Shown: positions 46,279 to 59,049 of the stretch, in pieces | Position numbering within the stretch: the first letter of the stretch is position 1 | How the letters are laid out: every line of letters starts with the position of its first letter | Assembly: GCA_026545225.1 (NCBI GenBank) | Contig: CM048846.1 | Location: 34,669,501-34,733,500 of the forward strand | Length of the DNA: 64,000 bases | From: Cornus controversa | Lineage: Eukaryota; Streptophyta; Magnoliopsida; Cornales; Cornaceae | Direction: 5' to 3' | The notes under the pieces: generated by a model | The model's input: only the letters and a program-made list of their open reading frames with translations | Database searches by the model: none | Told to the model about the DNA's origin: nothing | Translations under genes and position numbers: made by a program

Positions 46279-49200
46279 TGTCACGCCCCGATTCCCGAGG
46301 CCCGAAAACCGAGGTGTGAACCCCGTGAGATCACCCTCACGACATAACCTCCACCTGATCATACAATTCAATTTTCTATTATTTTTACGAAAATTGGGCA
46401 TGACCCATTCTAAATAATCAGCTCTTGGCATATTACACCTGCTTTACAATTCATATGGACACTTCTGGGCACGTGTCCCCCCAATATTTCTACAACATGC
46501 ATAAACAATCATAAATATACATGCCTCAGTCCTTGAATGTCCGTATTAAATACATACATCACATGAATAAATACAACTGAAGGAACTGAATCTACGTAAT
46601 CACCTCATACATTTAATCCAAATGTAATACATCTATCTATCCAAAATCCTGAACATAAATTAGATTCTAAGGAATCTAATTACTACCTCTGTAACTGGTG
46701 CTATCAGTTTCCCCAACTGACTCCAAAACCAGCAACACCTGCAAAACCTGGGAGGGGGTGAGCTCAAAGGCCCAACAAGGTATGTAGAACCATACTATCA
46801 CTGCTGCAGCAGGTCGATCCTCACATATTCTCAAAAATATACTTATGCACTTAAATATATCACAATATTTAAGACCATGCCCCACCTAGCATGCATGAAC
46901 CAATGATGTATATGGCTACTCTAGCACATATGAACATACAAAATCCACTATACATGATTTTAGAAATCATTTTCAACATGCTTGAGAACAGTAAACATTT
47001 CCGCACCAATATGTATAAAGAACATATATGTCTATTTACATAAAACAATGTAAATCAATCATCACGTCCCCTACCCGACAAGTAGCAATCCCAAATGCAA
47101 TGAAGATGCATTTAAACCATACAACATGCGCAAAAGCAATAGATATCCAACATATATCATGTTCTGTCACAAACAACGCATATATAAGAATGCGTTAAAC
47201 ACAAAGCATGCTTCACAATCGATAATGTAAGCAAGTTCACACACTTGTCTCTCTCTCGGGCTCAACCCGATATCCTAACATGATTCTCAACCAATCATGT
47301 GACCTGGAACGCCTCCCACAACCATCTCACGACCTTGACCTACTCCGCCAACGTCATACTTCCGGGGCAATATTTTGGTTTGCCCATTGGTGATTAGACC
47401 ATATCAGCACCGTCACCAATTAATTATCTACTCAAGGTGATTAGACCATATCAGCACCGTCACCGAGTATTGGGTAACTCGAAGTGGTTAGACCATATCA
47501 GCACCGCCACTGAGCTTATTTTGACTCAAGATGATTAGACCATATCAGCACCGTCACCGAGTCTTAGATGGTTCAAGGTGGTTAGACCATATCAGCACCG
47601 CCACCGAGTATCTACCTACTCCAAGGTGGATAGACCACTGTCACCGAGTATTTACCTACTCCAAGGTGACGTAACCGCTCCAACGCCCTCACCGTGACCG
47701 AGTATTGACCTACTCTGGGTGATTTGCCTACTTTATGACCACAACCATACCCGAGTATTAACCTACTCTAGGTAATTCAACCACACTTCCCCGTTTCCTC
47801 ACAACGGCCCCATATATGCATTTCGAACATATAACTACCGAACATTCAATGTTCATGTCTCACAATGCCTAAGCTAGTTAAAAGGGCATAGCATGCATTT
47901 CATATATCAACCCATGCCTATGAATACTAAAAAGAAGTATTTAGCATGCTTCTCATCACATTCCAACATATATAGCACATACATGTTCAAAACCCGCATA
48001 GTACCTCACATATGCAAAACACTTCAACTTTAGCACATTTTTATCATGCTTCACCCATGCATACATTCTCTATATATAGATAGCATCATTTCATTCATGT
48101 AATCCCACATGTAGTCACGTACATGTCAAATCATGCATATAATTCACATATGTACATGCATTAGCATAAATATAGTCATACTCTCATTCAATGCATACAT
48201 TCATCACGAGTGTCTAACATTCATTCTAATCACCATATATATATTAATATATATATATTGCATCACCTACACACGTATTATGCACATATATGACACTTAG
48301 CATAACCATGCTTCTCAAATGTTCATTGAGGCTATAATCATATTTAGCATGCATCTCTACCATTTTCCAATATATAATCACATACATATTCCAATCCATG
48401 CATAAAATCCACCTATGCATAAGCAATAACACATAGCCAAACATAAAATAATTTAGCATGTTTGACATGGGCTCAATCTACACCTATAAATATCACAATG
48501 TTCACAAGCATTAAAATCTAGCATGCTTCAATATCCCAATTATATATATATATATACCCATATATATATATACCCATATATATATATACTATAACAACAC
48601 TTATATATATATATATATAAGCACCTATATATATATATATAAATACCACATATGAACAATTAAGAGAACATATGTAAAATTAACGACGTATTTAAAATAT
48701 ATACGTAGGAGATAGAGGCAAGAATCAACTTGCCTTAGGTCCCGCGTTTACTGTGCCCTCGCCGGCAAGGCGGTCCATCTCCAAGTCCCGGTCCAGTCCT
48801 GTGTCGAAGCCCACACGAACAAATCCACTGGACCATTTTCCTTTCCTTTTCCATCTCCACGCTTAACCCAATCTTTAATTCAATTGGTGACCAAAACCCA
48901 ATTTCACAAAGCCCCATTTCCATGATCAATAAGGCATCCATACTTCATAATTTAAGCCCAAATGATCTCAAGTAAGCCCAATATGACAGCCCACTTTAAT
49001 TTCAAAACCATATATACCATCATCTCTTAACAACTCACAACCTCTGTAATTACCTTGAACTATGCCCCAGCAAACCACCGTGCACAAAATCCAACCCCAA
49101 ACAAACATCACGTAGCTATTATAACTGTCGCAACCAAGCTGTGCACTCGGCCAATGAAGACCCGAGACCACCAAAAATTTAAACTCCAAAATCAAGCCAC

Positions 49201-50444
49201 ACCAAACCCGTTGCCTCCGTAAACCACCATGACTCTCACCCTCAAACTCAACCAAGAAAAGTCACCCAAAACCCAACACGAGCCACTGGCCACCATCACC
49301 GGCAGCCCCTCATCGTTACAACCACAGCTGACCACCAAGACTCAGCCAACTCCATCAACCCGAGTTCCCTCAACCTCCATTGAAAACCATTCAAAATCCC
49401 AAACCCAAACCGGGTTGCAATCGAACCCAATTACCATCAACTGTCGGACAGCCACCGCCGTGTCATGGCCACCACCAGCCGTGAACCCAAAGCCCACGGA
49501 AGCCACACCTAAACCGAGACCAAACACCACGAACCACCAGCCATCACCTGCCGTCGACCCTCTTCAGCAAAGCCGAACCCAGCCACGAGTCAAACCCCTC
49601 CGAGCTCGACCCAAACAGGCCACTTCCGGCCACCCTCGCTACCGGAGCACCACCGTCGCTACCAGCCGCGGCCGCCGAGAAGAAACCCAAACTCAACCAA
49701 TCGAAACCCCGTCAACACCTTGGTCAACCACCCCTTGTTCGAGCCATTGAGTCACCGTCGGGATCATCGCTGGTCGAACCTTCCACCGAACCAGCAAACT
49801 CAACCCCGTCGCGAACAGCCGGCCGAATCGAGCCGCCACGCGACGCCGGACAACACCACCGTGGGCAACCAGGGTCGCCGTCGACGCTCCTACCGGAAAT
49901 GGCCCCCGTCGCCGCTGATCGGGCCGCCGAAACCGATCCCCCCTCTCGGCAGCTCTCTCTTTCTCTCTCGGTTCTCTCTCTCTCCCCGACTTCCTCTTCT
50001 CCTCTTCTTTCTTTTTTTCTTTTCTTCTTTTTCCTTTTCTCTTTCTTTTCTCTTTTTCTTTTCTTCTCTTTTCTTCTTTTTCTCTTTTCTTTCTTTCTTC
50101 TCTCCTCTCGGCTGACCACTTCTTCTTCACCCATTTCTTATCCTCTTTTCTTATTTATTATACACCACACATTATACCCACACTTGTAATCATACAAGTG
50201 CACCCATATTTCTTCACAATTGCATATGAGCCCACCCTATATTTATAATTTAATATAAATATAGGCACCATATATATATATATATATATAGATATATATA
50301 TATATATACATATACATATACATACACTTTCCACTAGCATAGAAATCTTTATATCCACACCCTTTCGAATTTAATTTATTCGAAAAAAAATCAGTCCGGT
50401 CCAAAATCACTGGGAACCGGTCAAAATTCATTCCGGTCCTTACA
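46279..50444 (-). repeat. 5' LTR of the LARD (4166 bp)
   Basis: Same length as the other LTR and colinear at an offset of 6706. The ORFs and TA tracts I compared in the two copies are identical. Confidence 0.95.
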
Positions 50445-50556
50445 GAATCCCACCAATACTAACCCTCTATATTACCTGTCACATCATTCATGATACAAAT
50501 TCATGAAATAATTTCATGACGTGTAGCATTGCTCATATAATAATGTGATGTGTACA

Positions 50557-50900
50557 ACTGTTATGCTTAATTTTAGGAGAAAATTATGTATATAAAATAA
50601 TTTAGATAAAATCATAAAGAGATGATCATGTAATCTCTTCACAGCTGGATTGCCATTCTGATTTGAAATTCTTCAAATATGTGGTTGTGTCTTTACTAGC
50701 ATCTAAAGTAGGTTGATGATGAAAGCAAAATTCTTGGATATCATCAACACTTTTGGTTCTTTACTTCGTAAAGTAGATCAATGGTGTTTTCTCTCCCGTG
50801 AGAACACACCACCATAGTTCTTTTCCGCTAATGAGGGACGCCATAATTTAGCCTCGTAGTTGGGGTTTTTTGAAGCTAATAAATTTAGGCTTAAAAATAA
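50557..50900. other. No gene seen
   Basis: AT-rich sequence flanking the copia LTR remnant; I recognise no element or coding region. Confidence 0.5.
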
Positions 50901-51081
50901 GAGCAATGCTACACGTCATGAAAATATTTCATGAATTTTTATCTCGAATGATGTGGCAATTAAATGGTGAGTTAGTATTGGTGGGATTCTCCCCATACAC
51001 GGAATGTCAATGGTATTATCACTTGCCACATCATTCATGAAAGTAATTCATGATAAAATTTCATGACGTTTAGCATTTCCC
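50901..51081. mobile_element. MULE-type MITE copy B (181 bp)
   Basis: TIR GAGCAATGCTACACGTCATG and, reversed, GGGAAATGCTAAACGTCATG. Exact 9-bp TSD TAAAAATAA (50892-50900 and 51082-51090). Shares its core with copies A and C, for example GAGTTAGTATTGGTGG. Confidence 0.9.
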
Positions 51082-51090
51082 TAAAAATAA

Positions 51091-51741
51091 TATAACTAAA
51101 GTTAATTCAATAACATTAATGTTGATGGAGCTTTACTTCGTAAGTTGGATAACAAGAAGATTTGAAACAAAAGCATGGAAGACTCCTAATTCTTTCTACC
51201 ACGGACCAATAATTCCTATCAACTTTCAGTTAGACCATAAAGCCTACTTAGGAAAAGCAAATTCGATTAGTTCTAAAGTGTGTCAAACTTCCTATTATTA
51301 CATTTTTAGAGGTTGAAATTACAATTTTTTTACATAGATCTTAATTTTTTGTTTACATCAAGAATCAATGAGTAAATATTTTATTTTGTTGAAATTACTT
51401 GTAAATTTAAGAAATTACTTTGTCAATTAATAAGTCTAATTTTGATAAATAAATAAATAAAAAAAATCCAATTCGTTTTATATTTTTTCACATTAGTAAA
51501 AATTAAACAAATAAAAAAATTAGAGCCAAAAGGTTTAAGTGATAACAAGAAGCACAATCTCCAGAATCCATACATCTTTGTCACAAGTGACAAGAATGAT
51601 CACTTATACTTTCTCAATTGGTAGATAATTCAGCGACTCTTCTCTACTCTCTCTGTCTTCAAAAACTTCAATGCTTCATCCTTTGTCACAAGTTTTAAAA
51701 GAAAGAAAAATTATTAAAAAGAAAAAGATGATAAAAATATA
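51091..51741. other. No gene seen
   Basis: AT-rich. A 65-codon frame (51119-51316) has no recognisable domain. Confidence 0.45.
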
Positions 51742-51750
51742 TAGAATTTA

Positions 51751-52841
51751 GGGCAAAGTACACTCACACCCCTTGAGGTTTGCCTCAAACACATTCATGT
51801 ACAAAGTTTGCTTAAATCTACACTCACACCCCCTACACAAAATTGCATCAGTAATTTGTATGAAAAATTATAATTTTACCCATCAATATAAATACTATAT
51901 TATATTTAAAAAATCTATTAAAATAAAATGACTAAATTAACCATTCAACTGATATATTACTATATTAGTGTCCCTGAATTCAGTGAAGAGGCAATAAAAT
52001 TCTTTGAATTCTTTTGTTTTGTTTTTTAGTTATAACAAAGAATTGTGAAATAAAGAAAGGGGTCTAATGTGTTTTGGTGATTCAATTTAGCAAATAATTT
52101 ATATTATTTCTCTATTATGTGTATGACCGAATATTAGTTGTCACTGAAAAATAAAATTCAATCTGAAGAAATTCAAATTTTGAGGCTACAATTTACATTT
52201 TGAAATAAATGTATGCATACTTTGTAATAAAAGGCAAAATGTAAATATTATCTTTTAACTTTCTCATATTTGCAAATAAACTCATGTACTCTTGTAACAC
52301 TCTTCATATAGATCTCCTCTGATGTCATCTCTCTACTATTGCCGAGACACCACTGCCACCACCAAAGTCATGCTATCATTGCCAATTTTCATGTGCACTG
52401 CCATAGCAAATGGTGAAAGAGAAAAAAAATAAAAGAAAAAAGAGAAAATGGTGAAGAATTAATAGAGAGAAGTAGATAAAATAAAGAAAATAGAGGGGGT
52501 TAGATGTAGAGAGACGGATTTGGGAAAGAGAGAGAAAAAGAGACAGAGTGAGGAGAGAAAGGAGGGAGAAAAATAATAAGGTAATAAGGATAGTTTTATC
52601 AAGTGAAAAAGAAAAGCTGAGAGCAATATGGTATTTTAACGTGAAAAGTAAGGTTAAAAATATCTTTTCAGTTAGTGAAGAGTAAAACAGACATTTCAAA
52701 TAATTTTTTGACCGATGAATTTCAATTGGGAGTTGTGTGCAGTTAAACTCCAAACCTCAGGGGTGTGAGTGTAAGTTTAAGCAAACTTTGTATATGAGTA
52801 TATTTAGGACAAACCTCAGGGGGTGTGAGTGTATTTTGCCC
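51751..52841. mobile_element. Non-autonomous MULE with long TIRs (1091 bp)
   Basis: The ends are GGGCAAAGTACACTCACACC and, reversed, GGGCAAAATACACTCACACC, with inverted similarity for about 85 bp. The 9-bp flanks TAGAATTTA and TAAAATTTA differ at one position. The interior is AT-rich and holds no transposase; a 125-codon hydrophobic minus-strand frame (52376-52753) shows no domain. Confidence 0.82.
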
Positions 52842-52850
52842 TAAAATTTA

Positions 52851-53242
52851 CGTACTAAACCACGTAATACACTAATATCTAGAAGGCTAGAACTTCCAAC
52901 TTAGAATGTAAACTCAACTAACTCAACTCTTAACCTAAAATTTTTCATTTCATCCTAATACAAAGTAAATATAATCACATCATAAAATATCACAATAGAA
53001 AAGAACACAAATAGCACACTCTCACCATTGAACTTATAAACCCTGCCCCTCAGCCAGTACACAATTGTATCAGAACATTCTATTAGACATGCACCCAAAA
53101 CTGTTTGTTGTAGTTACAAGCAAAAAAATTTGTAATCAAACAATGTTTCCAATTTTTAATCATTCCTAAAATAAATTAATAAATAAAATCTCATGCTATT
53201 TATTCCAGTTCACCACAAATTTGCATATATAATCAAACCACA
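52851..53242. other. No gene seen
   Basis: AT-rich intergenic sequence without recognisable motifs. Confidence 0.45.
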
Positions 53243-53251
53243 AAAATAAAT

Positions 53252-53462
53252 GAGTAATGCTACACGTCACGAAATTATTTTATGAATTTATATCATGAAT
53301 GATGTGGTAGGAAACAATTTTCATTATTTTAAGAGATAAAATTAAATGGAGAGTTAGTATTGGTGGAATTTCTTCCATGCACGGAGTCCCATGATATTAT
53401 CACCTGCCATATAGATTCAAGTTAAAATTTATGAAATAAAATCATGACGTTTAGCATTTCTC
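53252..53462. mobile_element. MULE-type MITE copy C (211 bp)
   Basis: TIR GAGTAATGCTACACGTCACG and, reversed, GAGAAATGCTAAACGTCATG. The flanks AAAATAAAT and AAAACAAAT match at eight of nine positions. Confidence 0.85.
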
Positions 53463-53757
53463 AAAACAAATTTCACACATTTTTTTGGTAAGTAATTTAC
53501 ACTTTTTAGTGCCTGAGAAAATGTACCCGTAACATTGCTTCAATTTATCCATTTTGAGTCATAAATCCAAATGAATTGCTTGATTTGCATGTGACAACTA
53601 CTTAAATTTCTTGCTCTTAAAAGCAAAACTTGATTTTGTTTTTGGCTCCAATAACCAAAATACAAGATATATACAAGTATCTAAGATGGACTAGTGTTAA
53701 ATGTGCGGATAAAAAAGTATTCAGAAATTAAAAAGTAGAGATGGCATACCGAGCTTA

Positions 53758-53836
53758 TGTAATCTATGGTTTCTCCGTCCAATGCAGGTGCGTCAATTTC
53801 AATGCCTAAAGCGTCGTCGTTGAAATATGTATTCAT
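53758..53836 (-). other. Possible first exon of a host gene (weak)
   Basis: On the minus strand an ATG at 53836 opens MNTYFNDDALGIEIDAPALD and continues to ISS, followed by GTATGC, which could be a 5' splice site. A CT-rich leader-like stretch and a TATATATATA run lie upstream (53850-53935). I could not find a convincing second exon to the left, and no family is recognised. Confidence 0.2.
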
Positions 53837-55019
53837 GAGAAACCATCAAAAATCATATATATATATAGAAGATAGAGAAGACTTTGTTAGAAGGGTGAAA
53901 GGGCAAGAACATTGTAGAGAAAGAGAGGAGTTTTAACTGCCAAGACGACCTCTTTGTTTAATTTCAGAGAGAAAAAAAAAAGTAGAGTTGGCTGCAATAT
54001 AGGTTAGACCAAATCCTCTTATGTATTATTTGGATCCAAAATCATCTAGTATTGTTCATATAACTTAATACAATTACGTCAAAATTTTCTTCAAGGTGTA
54101 ATACTCTAATAATCAAATTGGGATGTAATATTATTGTATTATCGGTTCAAATGGCGGTACACTAGAAATTATGTTGATTCATTATACATACATATGAAAC
54201 TGTAATGGACCATGTCGTGCACTGAAATGGTTAAATCAAGCCCTCATTCCTCACTACTACTTAGTGAGATACCCACTAATGGGACGTATAAGAGAACAGT
54301 GAACGTCAATATTTTTTTAGTCCTACGGTCATTATTTATTACTCTTTCCATCTTTTTTTATTAGATCCTTTTTAAAAGTTTATCTTTTTAAGGTGATAAA
54401 TTTTAATAATTTTGTATTGTATTGGTATCAAATGAATTACAAAATTTATCTATTGTCTTAATTATTTTTATAAATTCAAGGGAAGAATGTTAAATTGGTA
54501 ATGTTACAAAATATAATATATTGATATTTTAATTGGAACAACTATTTTAGGACAATAAAAAAATAAACATGATTAATTAGATAAACAATTAAATAAGGGA
54601 GTACATGAGTAATTAGATATGACTCAATTAAATATACATTTTTTTAGTTAATGTACAAGCTTAGTATAAGGTTATGTGGTCTCTCTCTCGCACGACTGGG
54701 CTCGGGTTCATTCACGATTTCAGCCCGCAAGGTGCGTGGCAATGGCCGGCTATGGCTATGGGCTCCTGGACGTCCGGCGATGGCTGGACTGTTCGTGGTT
54801 GGTCTTCTTCTCGGTTTCACAGTTTGATAGTGGTGGTTAGAATTTGGTGTTGGGTCTGTCGTGGCCGTGAGATTCTGGGTTCAGTTTTAGACCATGGATG
54901 GCTCTTCAATTATGGAGGATGAAGGCTTGATAGCAGCGGCTGATACGCTGAATTAAATTCAGTTTGCCGAGCAAACCGTGAATACTAATCTTCTTGCAAG
55001 CCTGAAAATGGATTCGGTA
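53837..55019. other. No confirmed gene
   Basis: AT-rich until about 54660, then a more GC-balanced stretch with an 82-codon frame (54674-54922) without a known domain, probably the outer part of the LTR-like repeat that follows. Confidence 0.4.
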
Positions 55020-55499
55020 CAGCTGGTTTATTGTTTGGGCTGTGGGCTGGTCCAACATGGTTGATGGGTTGGACTTGAATTTGCAATGGACTGTTATGTT
55101 AGGCTTGTTGGTAATTGGGTCACAAAATTAATTTTGGGCCTAGAATATTATGTGGGCTTGCACAATATTGATTTGGGCTTTGACAGTGAAATTGGGTTTT
55201 TATTTTTAGGCTTTGACATTTTGACTGGGCCAGAAACTTAAAATAGGTCCAGCACCATTTAAAAGAAAGGATGGGCTTGGATAGTGGGCTGGAATTTATT
55301 GTGCCACTGCAGGAGCTTATGCAATGGATTCACCAGCTTTTCGGATAATAAATCTGAGGTAAGTTGATACTTACTCTCTTCTCCTCTTAACTATACATTT
55401 AATTTTCGTATAATTTGATATATGTGCATAATTGTTGCCGTGTATTAAATTTATATAAAAATATATATAAATTGATGTGTATGTATTTATTAAATATAA

Positions 55500-55539
<40 letters not shown>

Positions 55540-57463
55540 TTATTAAATATAAATGTGTATATATATTTAATAAATACATATATATAGGGTAAAGTGCAAA
55601 AAATACCTTCGCTATACAAAAAATGTGTAAAAAATACCCTCCAGTTATGTACAAGCATATAACTCCTAATATTTAAAAATTATATGCAATTACCCCTCTT
55701 TATCAATTATGACAAAAAAAAAATTATTGAAAAATGTCCTTTTTGAAGACCAAAATGCCCTTTTGAAAACTGAAAATCCAAAATGCAGAGAGAGAAGTAT
55801 TAATGGTGCAGAGAGAAATCGATTATGATAGGATGAGTTTATGTGTTTAAGGTTTGGAGATGAAAACATGAGATGAGAAGGCTTGTGATCCAAGGCTTGT
55901 GATCGAGCGCAACGAGGAGTTGGATGAGTTTCCAACAGAAATTGAGATGGTGGGAAGCTGGCGATGTTGGTTCTGGTGGCGGCAATAATTAACGGCTCCG
56001 TTTGCCGTAGCAGCACAACAATGGTCTAACCATCTGATTTGTGACCCAGTTCGTGTGAGTCAGCTGGAAGACCATGGCGGGACATATAATCGGCATTTGG
56101 ATACGCCACCCTCTTCCGTCGACCTTGCTGTGGCAGTCCTTAGCGGGTGGTTTCTTCACTGTCAAAAGTTGACTTGGGTCTATCTATAAATTATAGTCTA
56201 TACACTCTTGGGGTTAGAGATAGCTAGTGAAAGAACACTGAAGTATCAAATTATTAATCTCAGACTCAAAAGTGTGTGTAGTTTTATAAAGATAACTTGT
56301 GTATTGATGTGTTGAGAATTGGTGTTGAAAAGACGATGGGTTTGAAGGTGGTTAAAGGAGTTTTTACATTTGGATTTTGTGGTGTCGCTATTGTACGTGA
56401 TGTAGTCATGGTGCTAGTTTGTGTTTGAATTTTCAACAGTGGTATGCCTCCAATGGTGAAATCAGGTAATGTCCTTTTAGGATATTTTATTTTTCATTTT
56501 TTTTTATACTTTTTAATTTTTTTGTAAGGATATTCTAGACATTTTAATTGTCAAATTGACAATTTGTCCTTATTTGATCAATTTTGAAATTATAGGGGTG
56601 TTAATTGATCGTTAGGGAGTATTTGCATATTTTGTATATAGCGATCGTGTTTTTTGCACTTTACCTTATATATATATATATATATATATTGATGAATGTG
56701 AATGTATTGATGTTAATTGGTTATTTAAATTATGTTTTGCAATTAATTGAATTGTGGATGTGAAATATATTTTGTGTTGTAAATTTATTTATGTGACGTC
56801 GATGTTTAAGTGCAATTGTGGAATTATTTTATGTGTGTATTTATTGATATTTGGTGCATTTAATTGTGTACCTATTTGGTAAATTAGTGCATTTTAATTG
56901 TGTTATTTTATGTCCACATGTTATGAATGTGTATGTGTTTACTGGTGAACATGTTGTACATTTAATTATATATTGATGATGGTTTTGTGCATTATAAATT
57001 GTCAATGCTTAATTGTTATGAAATGATAAATTGTATATTTGTGAATGTGTTATTTATAAAAATATCAATTATTTTGTATTTTGAGAGGATAACGCAAAAG
57101 TCAATTTGCTGTAGCAATTTTGTTGTTGTTATGTTCACCATATTCTTGCTGAACTTTAAACTCACTCCTTCTTCGATTTTGTACGTCAGGTTGCTTATGC
57201 GGGGACAATTACAGAATTTAGTAGTACCTGTTGAAGAGTGAGCAATGAGATTATTAGAATTTATTTCCATCCAGAATTTGAGATAAATATTATTTTGAAT
57301 ATTTGTACGAAAAAAATATATTTAATATTTTATTTCAATGTAATAAAATGTTATACTGAACTTTATATATTAAGGGATTGCTTGAAAATTTTAGTTTATT
57401 TATATTTTTATTTGTTTTTTTTTTTTTCAGATCTTGGATTTTGTGAAAAATCCAGGTATGACA
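55020..57463 (+). repeat. LTR-like repeat, left copy (with an inserted TIR element)
   Basis: Aligns with 57464-59049 in segments 55225-55570 and about 57000-57300, once 55588-56665 is removed. It ends in CAGGTATGACA, an LTR-like end. The left boundary is not resolved. The TA run at 55509-55535 lies at the position of the TG/TA run in the right copy. Confidence 0.6.
55588..56665. mobile_element. TIR element, probably MULE-type, inserted in the LTR-like repeat
   Basis: The ends are GGTAAAGTGCAAAAAATACC and, reversed, GGTAAAGTGCAAAAAACACG, similar for about 55 bp. The paralogous right LTR-like copy lacks it. Flanks are TA-rich, so the TSD is not readable. No transposase is present; the 108-codon minus-strand frame at 55690-56016 is unrecognised. 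Confidence 0.7.
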
Positions 57464-58225
57464 GTGCTGCACGGCTGTTTGGGTCTATATTGGCTTGGGG
57501 TTTGGTAGAGAGATTGGCCATCAAGGTTAGGTCTTCAAGGTGGCTGTCATGATAATTGGCAGTTGATGGGGACTTCCACTGTTCATGATGTATGCTGGGC
57601 ATACAACTATTATTGTACACAAACTCTCATTCCACATACTGCGCTTAAGATTTTAGATCTAAAAAAGTTATATAAATTGTATATAGGCAGTTCCGTGGAT
57701 ATTGGGCTAGCTTGGTGTGAAATTGGTTCACTAGTTAGGTTGGGTTGGTGCTTCATTGTTCTATTGTAAAAACAAAAAAGTCGTTTGATTTTAGATTGGG
57801 CTTTGCATATATTAAATTGGGTTTGAGCTATGGACCAAAGTTGATGGGCTTGCATTATTTGGGCTTGATAAATTGGACTGGGCCATAAATTATAAATAGG
57901 CCTAGTATCAATTTAAAATGAAATGGGTTGATTTAATTTGGACTTGTCTTAACATTGGATTGAACCAAAAATGGGCATAGGCCCAATCTCATTTCAAAAT
58001 GGGGACTTTTCATTGGGCTTTGGATTTTGGAGTGGCAATGGACAATATGACTTCCGGATAAAAATCCAAGGCAAGTTGATACTTGCTCTCTTCTCCTATT
58101 AATTATACGTTTAATTTTCATATAATTTGATATCTGTGCACAATTGTTGTCGTGTATTAAATTTATATCAAAATATATATAAATTGATGTGTATGTACTT
58201 ATTAAATACAAATGTGTATAAAGGC

Positions 58226-58298
<73 letters not shown>

Positions 58299-59049
58299 AA
58301 TGTGAATGTGTTGATTGTTAAATTGTCTTACTTAAATTGTACTGCAATTAATTTGAATTGTGATTATTAATTGTATTTTGTGCTATAATTTATATACGTG
58401 TTGGATATTTCAGTGCAAATGGGTGTATTATTTTTAATGTGTACGTGTGTATTTGTTAATAATTTGTGAAATTAAGAGTGAACTTGTTGATTAATTCGTT
58501 CATTTTAATTGTCATATATATGTGTACGAATGGTATTGATTTATTTGTACTTGTGGATGTATTTTGTGCATTTCAATTTATTAAATGTTAAATGCTATAT
58601 GTTTAAATGACGAATTGCTAAATGTGATATTTATAAAAATATCAATTATTTTGTATTTTGAGGGGATGACGCAAAAGTCAACTCACTGAAGCAATATTGT
58701 TGTTGTTACGTTCGGCATATCCTTTCTGAGCTTTAAGCTCACCCCCCCCCCCCTTCTCCCCCTCTAGATTTTGCAGGTTAGATCGCTGACACGGGGACAA
58801 TTATGGAATTTGGTAGTACCGGTCAATGAGGTAGTGGTGGAACCATTAGAATTTATTTCAATTAAGTATATTAGACAGATTTGTATATTTTTTTAGAGTT
58901 GTATGGAAGAAGTATATTTAATATTATCTTTTGATGTAATAGCATTTTTATGTTTGGATTGATGTATAGAAGAGATGAGAATTATTTTATTTCTTTTATT
59001 TTTATTTTTTTTCATCTCTCAGGTGTTTGAAAAAATCCGGGGTGTGACA
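57464..59049 (+). repeat. LTR-like repeat, right copy
   Basis: Head-to-tail with the left copy. It ends in CCGGGGTGTGACA, close to the ends of Tekay-type LTRs. It contains a (TG)n(TA)n tract at 58224-58293 and a 10-C run near 58742. Confidence 0.6.

Larger units (their letters stand above)
39573..50444 (-). mobile_element. LARD-type non-autonomous LTR retrotransposon, minus orientation
   Basis: The TSD GAATC is exact (39568-39572 and 50445-50449). Two LTRs of 4166 bp each lie at a constant offset of 6706 and are identical wherever I compared them. The internal 2540 bp encode no recognisable gag or pol. Minus-strand orientation is shown by the PPT (43739-43752) and the tRNA-Met PBS (46264-46275). 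LTR ends (TGTAAGGACC...GGGGCGTGACA), the three-base LTR-PBS gap and the GAGGACGAAATT box before the PPT match the Tekay-type element at 1-14568, so a Tekay-type chromovirus is the probable helper (inference). Identical LTRs imply a very recent insertion. Confidence 0.93.
39446..50534. mobile_element. MULE-type MITE copy A (212 bp, split by the LARD)
   Basis: The arms are 39446-39572 and 50450-50534. Long TIRs start GAGAAATGCTAAACGTCATG and, reversed, GAGCAATGCTACACGTCATG. The 9-bp TSD ATATAATAA is exact (39437-39445 and 50535-50543). A 9-bp TSD is the hallmark of Mutator-like transposition. Confidence 0.88.
39356..50556 (-). repeat. 5' LTR remnant of the minus-strand copia, split by nested insertions
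   Basis: The LTR parts are 39356-39445 and 50544-50556; the MITE and LARD lie between. On the minus strand it would start TGTACACATC and end CTTCTTCA just before the PBS. About 103 bp is short for a copia LTR, so the outer end is uncertain. Confidence 0.4.

Noticed and set aside
52376-52753. A 125-codon hydrophobic minus-strand ORF as a captured gene in the MULE
   Set aside because: AT-rich low-complexity sequence with F/L/S runs and no recognisable domain; not enough to claim gene capture.
55690-56016. A 108-codon minus-strand ORF in the TIR element
   Set aside because: No recognisable family, and it lies in a non-autonomous transposon; could be chance.
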